Source: Acanthopleura granulata
Taxonomy: Eukaryota > Mollusca > Polyplacophora > Chitonida > Chitonidae
Assembly (NCBI GenBank): GCA_016165875.1
Contig: JABBOT010000003.1
Span: 31,105,663 to 31,169,662, forward strand
Length of the DNA stretch: 64,000 nucleotides
Reading direction: 5' to 3'
Shown here: positions 1 to 13,261 of the stretch, piece by piece
How positions within the stretch are numbered: position 1 is the first letter of the stretch
Layout: the number at the start of each line of letters is the position of its first letter
Position numbers and translations under genes: made by a program
The notes under the pieces: generated by a model
Databases searched by the model: none
Seen by the model: only the letters and a program-made list of their open reading frames with translations
What the model was told of the DNA's origin: nothing

Positions 1-144
1 TGGTCTGTCACAATTTTAGTCATTTTTGAAACTGGCTCTCAGCACGAAAGGAAGAGTGGTGAAAAACATTGGTACCATAACTGGTAGCCAACGGTAGTTT
101 GAAAACAAAGTAGTTGTCAACCGTTTTTGTTGTTGTTATCTCAG

Positions 145-2022
<1,878 letters not shown>

Positions 2023-2184
2023 ATGAAAATTGCATATGTGGTAAGGACATGCGGTGCACAATTTTTCTCTAAAACCATAGATGGATGCATTTTGTATTTG
2101 TATGCAGCCTTAGTGTTGTGGTGAGACTGGTATACGTTGGCATTTATTGTCCTGAGCATCTGCAAGGCCAAGAGGGGTGGCAAG

Positions 2185-2416
2185 CAAGTGCAGCATAACG
2201 ATCTAGGAGCCCTTCACCAGTGTAAGTTCAAGACCAGCTCACACTGGCCTCCTCTCCAGTCGTATTTGGGAAGGTCCCCCAGCAACCTGCGAAGAGTCAT
2301 GGGTTTCCCCTGGGACTTGCCAATTCTTCTCCCATCGTTATGTTGCCATCGCATCGCCACGTGAAATATTCTTAAAACTGGCATAAAACACCAATCAAAT
2401 AAATGAAGAAATAAAT
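2185..2416 (+). mobile_element. SINE copy, nearly full length but diverged
   Basis: Same family as 41277-41530. It has the post-head segment GGAGCCCTTCACCAG, the AAGTTCAAGACCAGCTC B-box region, GGGAAGGTCCCCCAGCAACC, and the tail GTGAAATATTCTTAAAACTG with TAAAACACCAATCAAATAAA. It lies inside the probable 3'UTR intron. Confidence 0.75.
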
Positions 2417-2629
2417 TTCTTGGCCTGTTTAGATCTAGCTCAGCTGCTGTCTCCCCTACCTCAGGAACTTTATCAGGTACCTCGTGATGGTTTCCTTTAG
2501 AAAACTTCTCGGTTTCCTCCACCCATAAATATGACTACCATCATACAAGTGAAATATTCTCGAGTTGAATGTGTATATACATTTTCTCTTTCTCTTTGGC
2601 ATTACCCCCATTCTTCCAAGGGACTGTGG

Positions 2630-2700
2630 AATGAATGAATGAATGATTATGGCTTAACGCCACATCGGCAATATCTTAGCCATATCGTGGCGAGGGACTT
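2630..2700 (-). mobile_element. LINE 3' tail fragment
   Basis: GAATGAATGAATGATTATGG is followed by CTTAACGCCACATCGGCAAT and CTTAGCCATATCGTGGCGAG. The same block flanks the RNase-H-end LINE remnant at 38312-38836, so this is a severely 5'-truncated copy. The GAAT microsatellite is its 3' terminus, read on the minus strand. Confidence 0.6.
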
Positions 2701-2824
2701 CGGATGTTCCAGTTTCCAAAATGTACAATGTTTAGTTACATGTCTATATTTTGTCTTGTGTTATCTTCAGACCATAAAAACCATGTGATTGATTTTTACT
2801 GTTTCTTTGTTTTCTATCTCCCAG

Positions 2825-3935
2825 ATCTGTACTCCGGCAAGGAGAGATGTGTTGTGAAAGTCTTCTGCTTAGCAACGATCTGATTACAAATATCTCACTT
2901 CTGAACAACGTCTCTCTTGGACTTTGCAAAGCCTCAAAACCTGTTTTTTATCCAGCCTTCCATTGTAAATAGAACTCCTCTCAAAAAATATGATGGGACT
3001 CGTACATGCGTACACCAAAAACATTTGTTGTTTTAAAACTAACTGTTGGTTTGTTCTGTCCATGTTTTTTTTAGTACCTGTATGATATATTTACAATGCC
3101 ATAATCCGTCAACAAATGAGAGTGGTTTGATTGTTATTTGTGCTGACATGAATGACTGCCTATGGCATGTCCTGTAAGTTTGAATACATGGATTTATAAG
3201 TAAAAAGAAAAAAAAATACCAACAAAAAAAATCCAAGAAAAACCCAAACAAGCCTTTCATCCAGTATTGCTACTAACTGAAAATCCAGATGATTTCTCCT
3301 TTGTAGATATTTGTTGAACAGGTAAGATAGTTATTAAAGGTGATATGTAGTGATTTTGGTGATTTGTGACTGCACAGTTTTCCATAAGATTTACCAGTGT
3401 TGAAAACATTCCCTAACACACAATATGCTTAACTGTATGTACATGTAAGTAAAGATTTGGGCTTGGTGCGTTCGGCATCAGTGTTGCCTTTTTTTTTTGC
3501 AGATGTAGAAAATCTAAGTTGTTTTTCAGAGCATAGCTTCAGAGACTGCTTGCAATCATTTTCATGACCTTATTCACGTGGGTTTTTTTATATATCCAGT
3601 TTATCTTGGTTAAAATGTCAACCTTGTCAACAGTTTACGAAGTCTGTTCTGTCTGAGTTGGGATTTTCCCCACACCCAGTTATTTTATGGTGTATGATGA
3701 GAATTGTAAAAGGATGTTTTTATTTGTACTGATGTATGTATTTCATGTGACCATTTTGACAGGACAATCTTACAAAGATTTGTGCAAGACAAACAGGCTC
3801 ATTTTATCACATTGTTAACCATTTTGTCGCCTGATCTGATACATCTGGTGGTATTTTATATTTTAAAAAAGTGGTCTTAAAAATTGTCATGTTTCTTACG
3901 GACAATTCTTAAAATAAAATATTTTTTTATACACC
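2825..3935 (+). other. Probable cathepsin L 3'UTR terminal exon
   Basis: There is no coding signal. The DNA is AT-rich and free of the SINE and LINE families seen on both sides. It contains ATTAAA near 3333 and a clean AATAAA at 3913-3918 that could end the transcript. The end point is inferred from the signal alone. Confidence 0.4.
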
Positions 3936-4461
3936 CAGTTGATAAGAGTTTGTTACCTATTTTTGTGAAATGTTGTAATGGTTCCTGGCGGATGACCGAG
4001 TCGTTAAGATAATTACCTTTTAATCACACGAGCCTGCGGTGCTCTGTCATGTAGTGTTATATGAAGTTCGCTGGACGTGTCTTACCTTCCACAAATTGAC
4101 ACTGAAAAGTCTGCCAGGACAGTGTTCCACGCCGGACCCTCTTTACCCATGGTGCTCTAGCGGTCATTTTATGCATTTATAAATCTCGGGTAGAATGATC
4201 TTGAAGAAAGGAACAACAAAAACTTGAGGAAAGACGTTACGAGTGACCTCTGGCTGAGCTACAGTTTCCTACAATCGGGCCTTGGCTTAGTGGAGTCCAG
4301 CTTTGGGCGCATTGCCTTAGCCTAACGTGTGTGGCTATGTTGGGTAAGTGGTAAAAGGTGGGTTTCCTCCACCCAAAAACCTGACCGCTGTCGTGTTAAG
4401 TGAAACATGCTTGGTCGAGAGAGAGAAGTTTGACTAATGCCGAGAACTTTCAGGAACAGTC

Positions 4462-4467
4462 TTTATT
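4462..4467 (-). terminator. Candidate poly(A) signal (AATAAA) of an unidentified minus-strand transcript
   Basis: On the minus strand this reads GCAGTGAATAAAGACTGTTC. The roughly 1 kb to the right (4470-5500) is AT-rich, SINE-free, UTR-like DNA. I could not find a coding exon that it would serve, so the transcript is hypothetical. Confidence 0.25.
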
Positions 4468-5472
4468 CACTGCATTCATTTCGCAAGTGAGCAAACAGTA
4501 CAGATGGTACAGTGGATATCTGACAGACAAACAGACAGACGAACAGACAGTTCTGTAACACACAAAGAAAGAAATGAATTAATACCATAAATTACACTGA
4601 TTATAGTGTTCACACAAAATGCAATCAATAAGTATATACCGTCATGGAAGAATTACTGAATGCCTAAATGTATTACTCAATTCAAATGGAAATAAATGAA
4701 CTATATTGTATATACCATACAGCTGAAAACAACACTGCCATTAACGCTAACGCTATATAAGCCCTGTAACCAGTAAATAGTCTCAAAAAATACTTTCAAA
4801 TAAAATCTGAGACCGCTAAATATTCATTATTTTCCACACACAAAATCTTCAATGATGCACCCGAACAAAAATTAGTTCATCATCACAAAAATTAATTAAC
4901 TGCTTTGGTATTCATTTTAGAATTAAACTGAACTTTCAAAAGAAAAACACTCTACATGGGTATTCATTATACACGTACAATACTAATCTAAAACAGTAAA
5001 TGGGAGATGACTCCGAAACTACACCTAACATTAATGGCTGGTAACTCTGTATTAAATCGTAACCATAACTGGTCAAGACAATTACGACAAGTTAATTACT
5101 TAAGCGCTCTTACAATGCAATGAATTGTAAATAATGCCCTTACACTATGGAATATGCTTCATTGCTCTGCAATGTATTAACAAAGTATTAAAGCTAGAAA
5201 GAAAAAAAAGCGTCTCGGAAATTGGACCCTTATCGACACAAATAAAACTGAATTGTACCACACGTTGCAGTATAAAATTCTCCGAAGAAGAGAAGAAGAA
5301 TGTCTAACACAAACACAAAGACCTTATATAACCTTTTGAAATGTGTATACATGTACCTGAAGAGTGAATCTCCGAGGCAAAAACACGCAACACAACAGGA
5401 TAAATGACTTGGAACAGCGCAACAGACAGGAACTCATCTCTCTTGCAACAAGTGATTCTGCTCGCGACCGCA

Positions 5473-5487
5473 GCGCCCCCTCGCAAG
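5473..5487 (-). promoter_or_regulatory. CTCF-like core motif
   Basis: The minus strand reads CTTGCGAGGGGGCGC, containing the AGGGGGCGC core of the conserved bilaterian CTCF motif; the 5' part of the consensus is poor. It lies in a small GC-rich, CpG-rich island between the cathepsin and Quaking genes. Confidence 0.25.
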
Positions 5488-5684
5488 GCCGGTAATCGCG
5501 CAGACACAGATAATCTCAACCTATGCTAATAGTTCAGGTGGCCACCATGTAATATTGTTTACGGTGATAAAATGCATAATATTGAGACGTTAATCAACAG
5601 TCGAATGAACGGTCTTTCTACTGTCTCTCCTCAGAGAATACCAGTCAGATAACCCAACACTTCATAAACTATATAGAGATTTCA

Positions 5685-5903
5685 ATGTTGTTTACTCCAT
5701 ATATGGTGTTCAAGGGTAAAAAGCCACAAAGAAAACAAAGTAGCGACGTGAGCGACAACCTCAAAACAGTGTATTCATCTCGGCAACAATTAACCGATCT
5801 ACTTACAGAAAGAGCTGTGAAACAGGCGATAAGCTCTCAGATGGGAAGGGAATTACTGCGCCAAAAACAATGGCGAAAATTACGAGTTTACTCTTATAAT
5901 TAA
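5685..5903 (+). CDS. Small open reading frame, 72 aa, unknown
   Basis: It starts at a true ATG (MLFTPYMVFKGKKPQRK) and ends at TAA. It is basic and rich in Gln, Arg and Lys in its second half (SSQMGRELLRQKQWRKLR), and unlike the surrounding AT-rich DNA in composition. I recognise no domain and see no convincing splice or polyadenylation context. It could be chance. Confidence 0.15.
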   Translation: MLFTPYMVFKGKKPQRKQSSDVSDNLKTVYSSRQQLTDLLTERAVKQAISSQMGRELLRQKQWRKLRVYSYN

Positions 5904-6426
5904 AACTAAACTCACACAGTTTGAATTTATAATGTCAGCGAACTTACAAACACAGTATACTTGGGTATGGGGAATAAACATTCAAAATCATAAATAAGCA
6001 TCTCGCTTCTGTGTCATACTCGTTAAATGAAACATTTCAATGTGAATACAAGAAAGAAAATGATGACTAGCACAAGTTTGGAGACTGTTCGTATGGTTTC
6101 GGCGATCAAAGTCCACATGTGAGAGAGAACGCGTATAGTCTCTCAATAAGCATGCGCGTTATCACTCAAAAACTTACTTCACCATAAGCAACCTGGTGGA
6201 ACATTACACAAAGACAGAATATATTACTTACACCGTATATAGCTGCACATAAACGGAAAGTAAGACGGCAGGTGATGATAGCGAATAAGGAACACGCGGA
6301 TGCGCGAGCTGCACTCATCGACTACCTTAAATTTCCTCAAAAACAGAAGAGTTCTAAAACAGGGACGGCATAGTCTTTGATTAGTAAAGAATATACATGG
6401 CGCTTACCTGTAGTGTGAACGTCTCA

Positions 6427-6598
6427 TCTTCCTCTCTTGTCTTACGTCGGTAAGTCCGCCAGTAACCTGCGGATGGTCATGGCTTTCTCCTGGGCTCTGT
6501 CTGGTTTACTCCCACTATTATGATGGCAGCCGTAGTATAAGGAAAATATTTTTGAGTGCGGCGTAAAACAACAATCAAATATTAAATAAATAAATATA
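6427..6598 (+). mobile_element. SINE copy, 5'-truncated
   Basis: It matches the 3' part of the family: CGCCAGTAACCTGCGGATGG, TGGTTTACTCCCACTATTAT, ATATTTTTGAGTGCGGCGTA, AACAACAATCAAATATTAAA and a final AAATAAATAAAT. Confidence 0.75.
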
Positions 6599-6953
6599 TA
6601 TACTTGTCTGTCTTTGATTGTTTCGTTGCCATTTGAATATTGTCCGAGCGCTACTGTTTCGTAGATGTAGGCCTTCAAATGTAGGCCTACCGGTACCAAT
6701 TCATATACCGTATTAGCTTAAGGTAAAGCTAAATTCTAACCCACCTCTTCATTATTAAGCCTAGAAAGCTTTGAGCAGACAGGGGCAACACAACACGTCA
6801 GTTTATGTATGCTGACATACCGCTCTTTGCGAGTTGCACAGGTTTGTGATGGCCTAGCCAAGTTGGACTAAAAAAATGGGTGGGATATAGGTCTATATTG
6901 GACTTAGTCATTTTAAGTAAAATTGGAAAGTAGGCCTACAGATATACGGACAT

Positions 6954-7008
6954 CGCCATGCACCCCGTGGCTGAAATATTGCCGACGTGGCTTTAACACA
7001 TTTATCAT
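6954..7008 (+). mobile_element. LINE 3' tail fragment
   Basis: CCGTGGCTGAAATATTGCCG followed by ACGTGGCTTTAACAC is the reverse complement of the tail block seen at 2630-2700 and 38312-38375. It is an old, truncated copy in the opposite orientation. Confidence 0.4.
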
Positions 7009-7974
7009 TCTTACATTTCAGCTAAACAAAATGTTGTCATTAGTCGAAATCTTGCCTTCCCTGACGTCTTTATATTGGAATCGCCTGCTAATATATAGGT
7101 CCACGTGCGGAGTGATGATGACAACTTGGTTGTTTGGATATAGGTGTTAAATAAAAATGCATCAAATTAATGCCATGTTGATCGATGAAATGGGGGTTTG
7201 TTAGAATGGAACTGAAACTTTGCTACATGCAGTACCGATAGGCATGAAAGCCCGTAGACATGTTCTAAAAAAATGGACGAGCTCACAGGTCGAGAAGTAG
7301 GCCTGCAAGAAACAAACCTTTATTGCTTAAACATGTGTATTTTATTTAAAGACAAAAGTCAACAGCTATACCCGAGCACAAGTGTTTCGTATATGCTAGC
7401 ACGCTAGAATTTAGCTTTCTGTTCAGTATAACGTTCACAAAAGATTTAACTACTAGTAGTACTAGTCTAAATGTTGAATGCACAGAAAGGAATCACAAGT
7501 TAAAAACCCAATGCACATGTATACCTGTGTTTTTGAGTAAGTATATCAACTCCATGAAACTATTTCTGTATGACTATATTTGAGTGTTTTTCATCTATGC
7601 AATCGATCAAAGTGATGACTGGGAGAAACAACATTGCACCAATCTATCCGTGCAAGGATTCGGTTATGTGTTACTGATCTATGGGAGGTAAGTTCGCGAA
7701 ACTTGACATCGTCAATGCATATGGGAGTTATGCCCCTTATACTACAACGTACCGATCAAATGTTTCATGTGGCGCAATATTGTTTTTCACAGGTAACTAA
7801 ACCATGAGGCAAAATATACACAAGTTGCATCAAGTTTCGAAGGTGATCATACACCTGTTTTATTGATAGTATTATTATTTCAGTTCCAGAGTTATTTGTC
7901 GTGGTTTTGGTGTTTTTAGTCATTTTTGTCCAGAGAGGAACTACAAACTTTCTCTATGAATATGCCTTCACAGG

Positions 7975-8110
7975 ACCTGGTAGATACCAACATTCTCCAT
8001 GAACAAAACCTGTTGGAACCAACCTTCTCCATGAACACGGTCCGACAGAACCATTTGGAAACCCTCTTCATGAAAATGGTTGGACAATCAAGCTAATCTG
8101 TTCCTGTGCC
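7975..8110. repeat. Degenerate minisatellite, about 33-bp period
   Basis: The core CCAACATTCTCCATGAACA recurs as CCAACCTTCTCCATGAACA and AACCCTCTTCATGAAAA at spacings of about 33-40 bp, with intervening AACCTGTTGGA or GGTCCGACAGA. Three to four decayed units are visible. Confidence 0.5.
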
Positions 8111-8596
8111 CCGACTGAACCTCGCAGAAATTAACAAGCCTTATTCAAGTCGATACGTTCGCACTGAATGTGAGAGAAATCAGTCATCTTAATTTATACG
8201 TTCAAACAGAACCTTGTGGTTCTAGACGTCGAAACAGACATTCATACACCGGCCATCAACGAAAAGGACGACTTTCCGAAAAAACGTACGCACGGCTGTC
8301 AATTCAAATAAGTGAGAAGTCCAAAAAAGACCTAGTTGGGGTTTTAGGACAAATGTTTTTGGTATTTCAAATGTGTTTTAGAAGCTTTTGCTGACAAGTT
8401 TACACATTTTTCTTCATTACTTGAGGTGGGAAGAATAATGTCATGAAACATTTTTGCGAAAAAAAACGTGAGATTTAATACACTAGAACCGCGAGAACGT
8501 TATTTTTAATGAAAAAATAATATGAGACTCACGATGAATACGTGAGAGTTGACAAGTATGCAAAACAACGTAAAGCAATTGTGCCTGTCTACTCAC

Positions 8597-8820
8597 GGAC
8601 AGACAAAACCAACCCATTCTCAAGGTCAGATAAAACCAACCTATTTACATGGCCTAACAAATGCAGCTTATTCACATGACCTAACAAAACCGGTCTAGCT
8701 TTTCACATGCACAGAGAAACCAGTCCATTCTCATAGTCAGATAAAACCAGCCTATTCACATGGCCTAACAAAATCGGTTTAGCTATTCACGTGGACAAAT
8801 AAAACCAGCTTCCTTTACAC
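8597..8820. repeat. Minisatellite of eight 26-31 bp units of two kinds
   Basis: The units begin near GGTCAGATAAAACCA (type A) or GGCCTAACAAAACCGGTCTA (type B) and end in TTCACAT or TTCTCA. In order I read A, A, B, B, A, A, B, A. Type B units often carry a 4-bp insertion (TAGC). The period and start phase vary too much, and there is no constant repeat, so this is not a CRISPR-like array. Confidence 0.65.
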
Positions 8821-10239
8821 ACCTGAACTAAACGTGATAAAAACCACCCGAGATCACTTCACATTCTCGCTCAGAATCTGATGAAGACCAACCAACGTGT
8901 AGTTAACGGTACCAGATAAATCTGACCGAGACCATACAGCCCACTTGGCACCCATGGACATAACCTTAATGAAGCCGGCCAATTTCATACAACACTGCAC
9001 AGAATCTGGTGGACCCTTAAGATTACTTTATAGCACTACATCTCGGAAGCTCCTGGAGTCCAGGGACCTGTTGTGAAGCGTACTTTAGTTAAGCAAATTT
9101 TAACCGTGCGCCATGGCAACGTTTATGTACTGCACGTATAGAAGACGTCACTTTGTTTTCACTTTGTTGTGTACTGGTACATGAATTAATGTGATTTTGA
9201 GCAATTCTAGCCCAGTGACGTCAATAGTATATTGCATTTCACACCACTGCATTTTTTTTACTTACTTCTGCTTGAGCTATGGTGCTAGTGGACGAGTAAG
9301 TGGTTACTTCTTAAGCGCTTACATGAACAGTTTGAACAAAACCATAACCGAGATATACTGACAAGAGGCCGAATTTCATCGGTCAAGTGTGATCATTTGT
9401 TTTATTCTCTATTCTGTATTTTTTTACAATTTATGTACGTGGATGGGACGATGCAAATGCGCCCGTGTGACCATCTGCTCCTATCAAATACATTTATATG
9501 TATTGTCACCACAGAAACCAATCTCCTTGAGGATCTACCCGAACGCCATTTTCCGCACCGCCAGTATCCAACATAAGGTACATCTATGTAGACCCCATAT
9601 GCGTATGAAATGTTACACTGGTGCTCTCTTTACTTCTCACGCAGTGTCCATCCCCTACCATCGTGTGGAAGAATTTTCCTGCACTATGGCTCAGTTTTCA
9701 TGGTGTGCCACCCTGTGAAGACGCCACTCAGGACTCCCTGTCTTGCTATCTGCATGGTCTCCACAGATGGCTCCCATTAACTGTCATGACGGACGGTGCA
9801 GTCATGGGAAATTAACTACTTTCGGAACTCATTAAGGCCTACTGTGGAAACGAGACCCACTTCTATGGTGTCCTGTTTTCGTGTTTTGTTGGTTTTCTTT
9901 TTTTTTTCTCGTTCAAGGAGATTTGAGAAACTCTTTTACTCGCACATCTGTCTGGATCAGTTTTCCACACATCGGGGGAAGTGATGGCAGAGACTGGACA
10001 ATTGAGGGCATAAAATCCATCTCAGCTGGGTGTGAAGTACTCTTCTTGAGTACATAGGGTCTGTCGTAGGTCCTATTGCAAACTGTACTCTGTGCGCGCT
10101 TCTAATACTATATATTGGTCAAACGCGAGGCCATGTTACATGTCTAACGAATTATAAGTACTGCAATCTATATCTATGTATGCTTGGGGTTTACGTCGTA
10201 GTCAACAATTTTGCAGCTGTATGTATACGACGAGTAGTC

Positions 10240-10533
10240 CTTAGAATGTACATGTGTATTCCTTTGGCAGAGCGAATTCATGCTTGACGGCAAAGTGCTG
10301 TCTCCATTCCAGCAATATACCGAAGACGTCAGCAATGACACCCAATCCAGTTACGTTATGGATACAGCGCCGACCAGTCCCGTTTCCGTGATCTAACCCC
10401 TCTGCCAAGCGAGGTAGCATCAAGTATGCCTGTCTTGTACCAAGTCTTTATGACCTGACCCGGGATTGACTCCGTATATCCCGACCCCGAGGCGAGTCCG
10501 AGCTGAAGACTCAGCCATCAAGGCGGCCAAACT
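10240..10533 (-). mobile_element. tRNA-headed SINE of a second family
   Basis: On the minus strand the head reads GGCCGCCTTGATGGCTGAGT, with GTCAATCCCGGGTCAGGTC as the B-box-like stretch. The body contains TGGCAGAGGGGTTAGATCAC and GACGTCTTCGGTATATTGCT. The A-box (TGGCTGAGT) and B-box spacing suit a pol III promoter. The left end is uncertain. Confidence 0.45.
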
Positions 10534-13255
10534 GTAAGTATTTAGGTCTTTCCTGTGTGAGAGTGCATTTTACTAAGTACACTTAACTTGGAAATCATTT
10601 TCTTAGAAATCGAATTCTGCCGCAAAAGAGCAAATACCGGTAATCTTAGATCTGTTACCCATTTAATTCTTCCCTGCAGGACTTTCAGAAGTACAGTGAA
10701 TGTAAACGCTGCGCTGGGAACATGGCCCACCACTTTCAGAGATTTTTTCTTTTCAAAAAGTTTTCTGAAAATTCATCTAGACCTTTAGGACTAAGCCTAC
10801 ATGCACAGGGCAGTTTCTAACGAGACCAACATACTAGGTTGTTGAAACTATATGTATATGTAAGCGAGCCTATCGTGTTATCGTAGTACACTGTTTCGTC
10901 AGAGAAAATATGTTGCAACTGTGGCTTTATTACAGAAGCAGACGATTCCAAACATCTCTGCTATTCGGTCACGAAGCCTGTCCTAGCCGTAGCACCTGAT
11001 CAGGACACCAGCACCATATCATCAACATTTGCCAATGAAACACTGCATGTCATCAGGGGAATGGATGTTTTGCTGCTGAATTCCAGTGATTTCGTAATAC
11101 GTTTGTATCTTTATATAGTAAGTATTGACAGCTCTTACCTTTTTAATTTATACATGTAACTTTTTTTTTTTTTTTCTTCAGAGAGTTCCACGGATCTGGG
11201 CAGGTGGGGAATATTCATGAAGTAGTGTTTCTAGATACGCGAGCCTTCTGTATTTCCTGCTATGCATTAAAAAGCAAATATTTTCCGGAGAACTGGGCAT
11301 TATTTTAAGCACTCTATTCCATATTATATCGAAGACCAGTGGAAATACGTACTGGTCTCAGACACATATTCTTCACAGAACTAATGTGTACAGCGAGTTG
11401 TTTGATAACTGTAAATGGTCGCCAGTTGCTTGCATGCAGAAATCAGTTTACTACTTCATGTTTTGTAGATGGGGGCATAATCAACCGGACTATCCTCTAA
11501 TACAAGCTGGAGCTCCGAATAATTTATAAAGGCATGATTCTCTAATACTTCCAGAAGCAATTCCGTTGACACCGCCACCAGCCAACATGAATCCAACAGT
11601 TAAGATTTCATTTCTTAGAACTCTGAATTTGCATGCGTTCTATAGTGATATACGATGTCAAATGTTGAGGGCGACGCTACGTGGACCATCTGCAGATTGA
11701 GTAGCCGATGGCGAACATCGCTCACCTAAAGTAAATCGGGGCAAGCTGGGCCCTCTCCAGTACTTTTCTGTAATATGGCCAATATATCTGTACATAGTTG
11801 TGCGCGTAAAGCAAATACTAGTATCAGTATTGCGCCTTTTCAAACAGCTTGGGAGCGACTTTAGAAAGGACACCTTTCACATACATATGCGGATATACCA
11901 CACTCAGTGACGAGAAATCTCAAGGTGGCTTTGTGCAAGGCATCACTCTATCCCCAATTCCGCAGTATCTTTTGTATAGGTTTCATCTTGAAATGGAAAC
12001 CAACACCTCACTTACAACGTATGTATTTGCAAGCTAACACTTACATGATGGTATTTTTGTTTCCCCATCACAAGTCGATCAATTTACTACGATTAGGTGG
12101 CCTCCTTTTTGATGGTACCATTTACTCCACGCCGAGCATTCACAATATAAAAGTAAATAATATTTGTTTTCCTGTAAATGCCATCAAAGTGACTACGAAA
12201 GAAAACCACGGTTGCACGAGGCAGTTCCCTAGTTCTGTCGAATTCCTCTGGACATCGTTACACCACCCTGTTATTAGCAGTCAGGGTTGTTTTCAACCTC
12301 GCACAGAATAAAAGAACAAATTCTTATTGAATTTTGAAATTCATCGAGCATAGATGTGAAAATATGTCAACAAATAGCCGATCAAGTCTTCTGAACAGAT
12401 GTTCCTCTAGTAATTTTTTTCAATACATATTTTATTAAAAAAAAAATAAGAAGGTGATAGCAAAAAGCTGCCCACATCTTAAAAAAGTACCCATACATCT
12501 ACGCGTGGCGTGATGATTTTTATGTCTGGTTACTCAACAAACGGTAACCATCTAAAATACCTGCTCGGGTAGCCTATATAAGTGGAGCCTTCTTTGTGTT
12601 TAGCCTCCACTGAAATCTTAACCCCCACAATCACACAGTGGAAAGGAAAAAAAAAAAAAAAAAATCCTCTGAGCAAATCCTCACAAGCACCGCCAAACCG
12701 TTAATGGCTTTTGTATAATCTGTCATGGATTTAATATAAATACTGGGAGAAACTTCCCCTTGAGTTATAATATACCTCGTATACAAAAACCGCATCATAT
12801 TTGACAAACCATACAATATTGAGCAATACAAAGATCACGAGTATAAAAAACATTTTAAATGAACAACTTTGTTTTGGCAAGAAAGGGATGTTTTTTTTTT
12901 TTGAATCGGGGTGATATTTGGACAAGTTTATCCGGGTTAATGAGATTTTCAACAAGGCGCCGATGGAGGCATTAACACAAAAAAAGCACGTTATGTTTCA
13001 ACCAAGCTATAACAAGAAAAAGGAGAATTAGTATTGGGTGAGGCAGTTGTTGTCAATTGTAGTTAATATGGGGGAAAAGGCTGTTGATGCAAACTGATCG
13101 TCAGATGCGCATCGCCTGCTTCACTCCAGTACATACCGTCACACCCGTGTATCCAAGCCCAAGCAGAATATAGAAGTGAGCGTGTCATAGAGAAGGGTTA
13201 GTAGTAACGGATAGAAAAGGATAGACAATCCAAAATAGTCGACAAACACCATCAG

Positions 13256-13261
13256 TTTATT
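13256..13261 (-). terminator. Candidate distal poly(A) signal of the Quaking gene
   Basis: The minus strand reads GCAGAGTGAAATAAACTGAT, giving AATAAA at 13256-13261. To its right lie 8.2 kb without SINE or LINE copies up to the Quaking stop; to its left intergenic-type DNA resumes. That change makes it the best candidate for the 3' end of the transcript. Nearer signals are possible. Confidence 0.35.

Larger units (their letters stand above)
2041..2824 (+). other. Probable 3'UTR intron of the cathepsin L gene
   Basis: The donor GTAAGG at 2041 and the strong acceptor TTTTCTATCTCCCAG ending at 2824 bracket 784 nt. This stretch contains a SINE copy (about 2185-2416), a SINE-like tail fragment (about 2508-2565) and a LINE tail (about 2630-2700). 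Such insertions fit an intron better than a mature 3'UTR. The donor is only 18 nt after the stop, so the junction would not be expected to trigger nonsense-mediated decay. Unspliced UTR is the alternative; a transcript would decide. Confidence 0.45.
5520..13240. other. Intergenic region with repeats, no supported gene
   Basis: Apart from the SINE, LINE and minisatellite entries, I see only AT-rich single-copy-looking DNA. It has homopolymer runs (T15 near 11160, A18 near 12647, T12 near 12891) and short open frames, none of which has family-like motifs or paired splice sites. Confidence 0.6.

Noticed and set aside
8597..8820. CRISPR-like alternation of repeats and spacers
   Set aside because: Eukaryotic context, no constant direct repeat, variable unit length. 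This is a minisatellite.
11907..12311. 134-codon + strand frame
   Set aside because: No motif, average composition, and no flanking splice or poly(A) signals.
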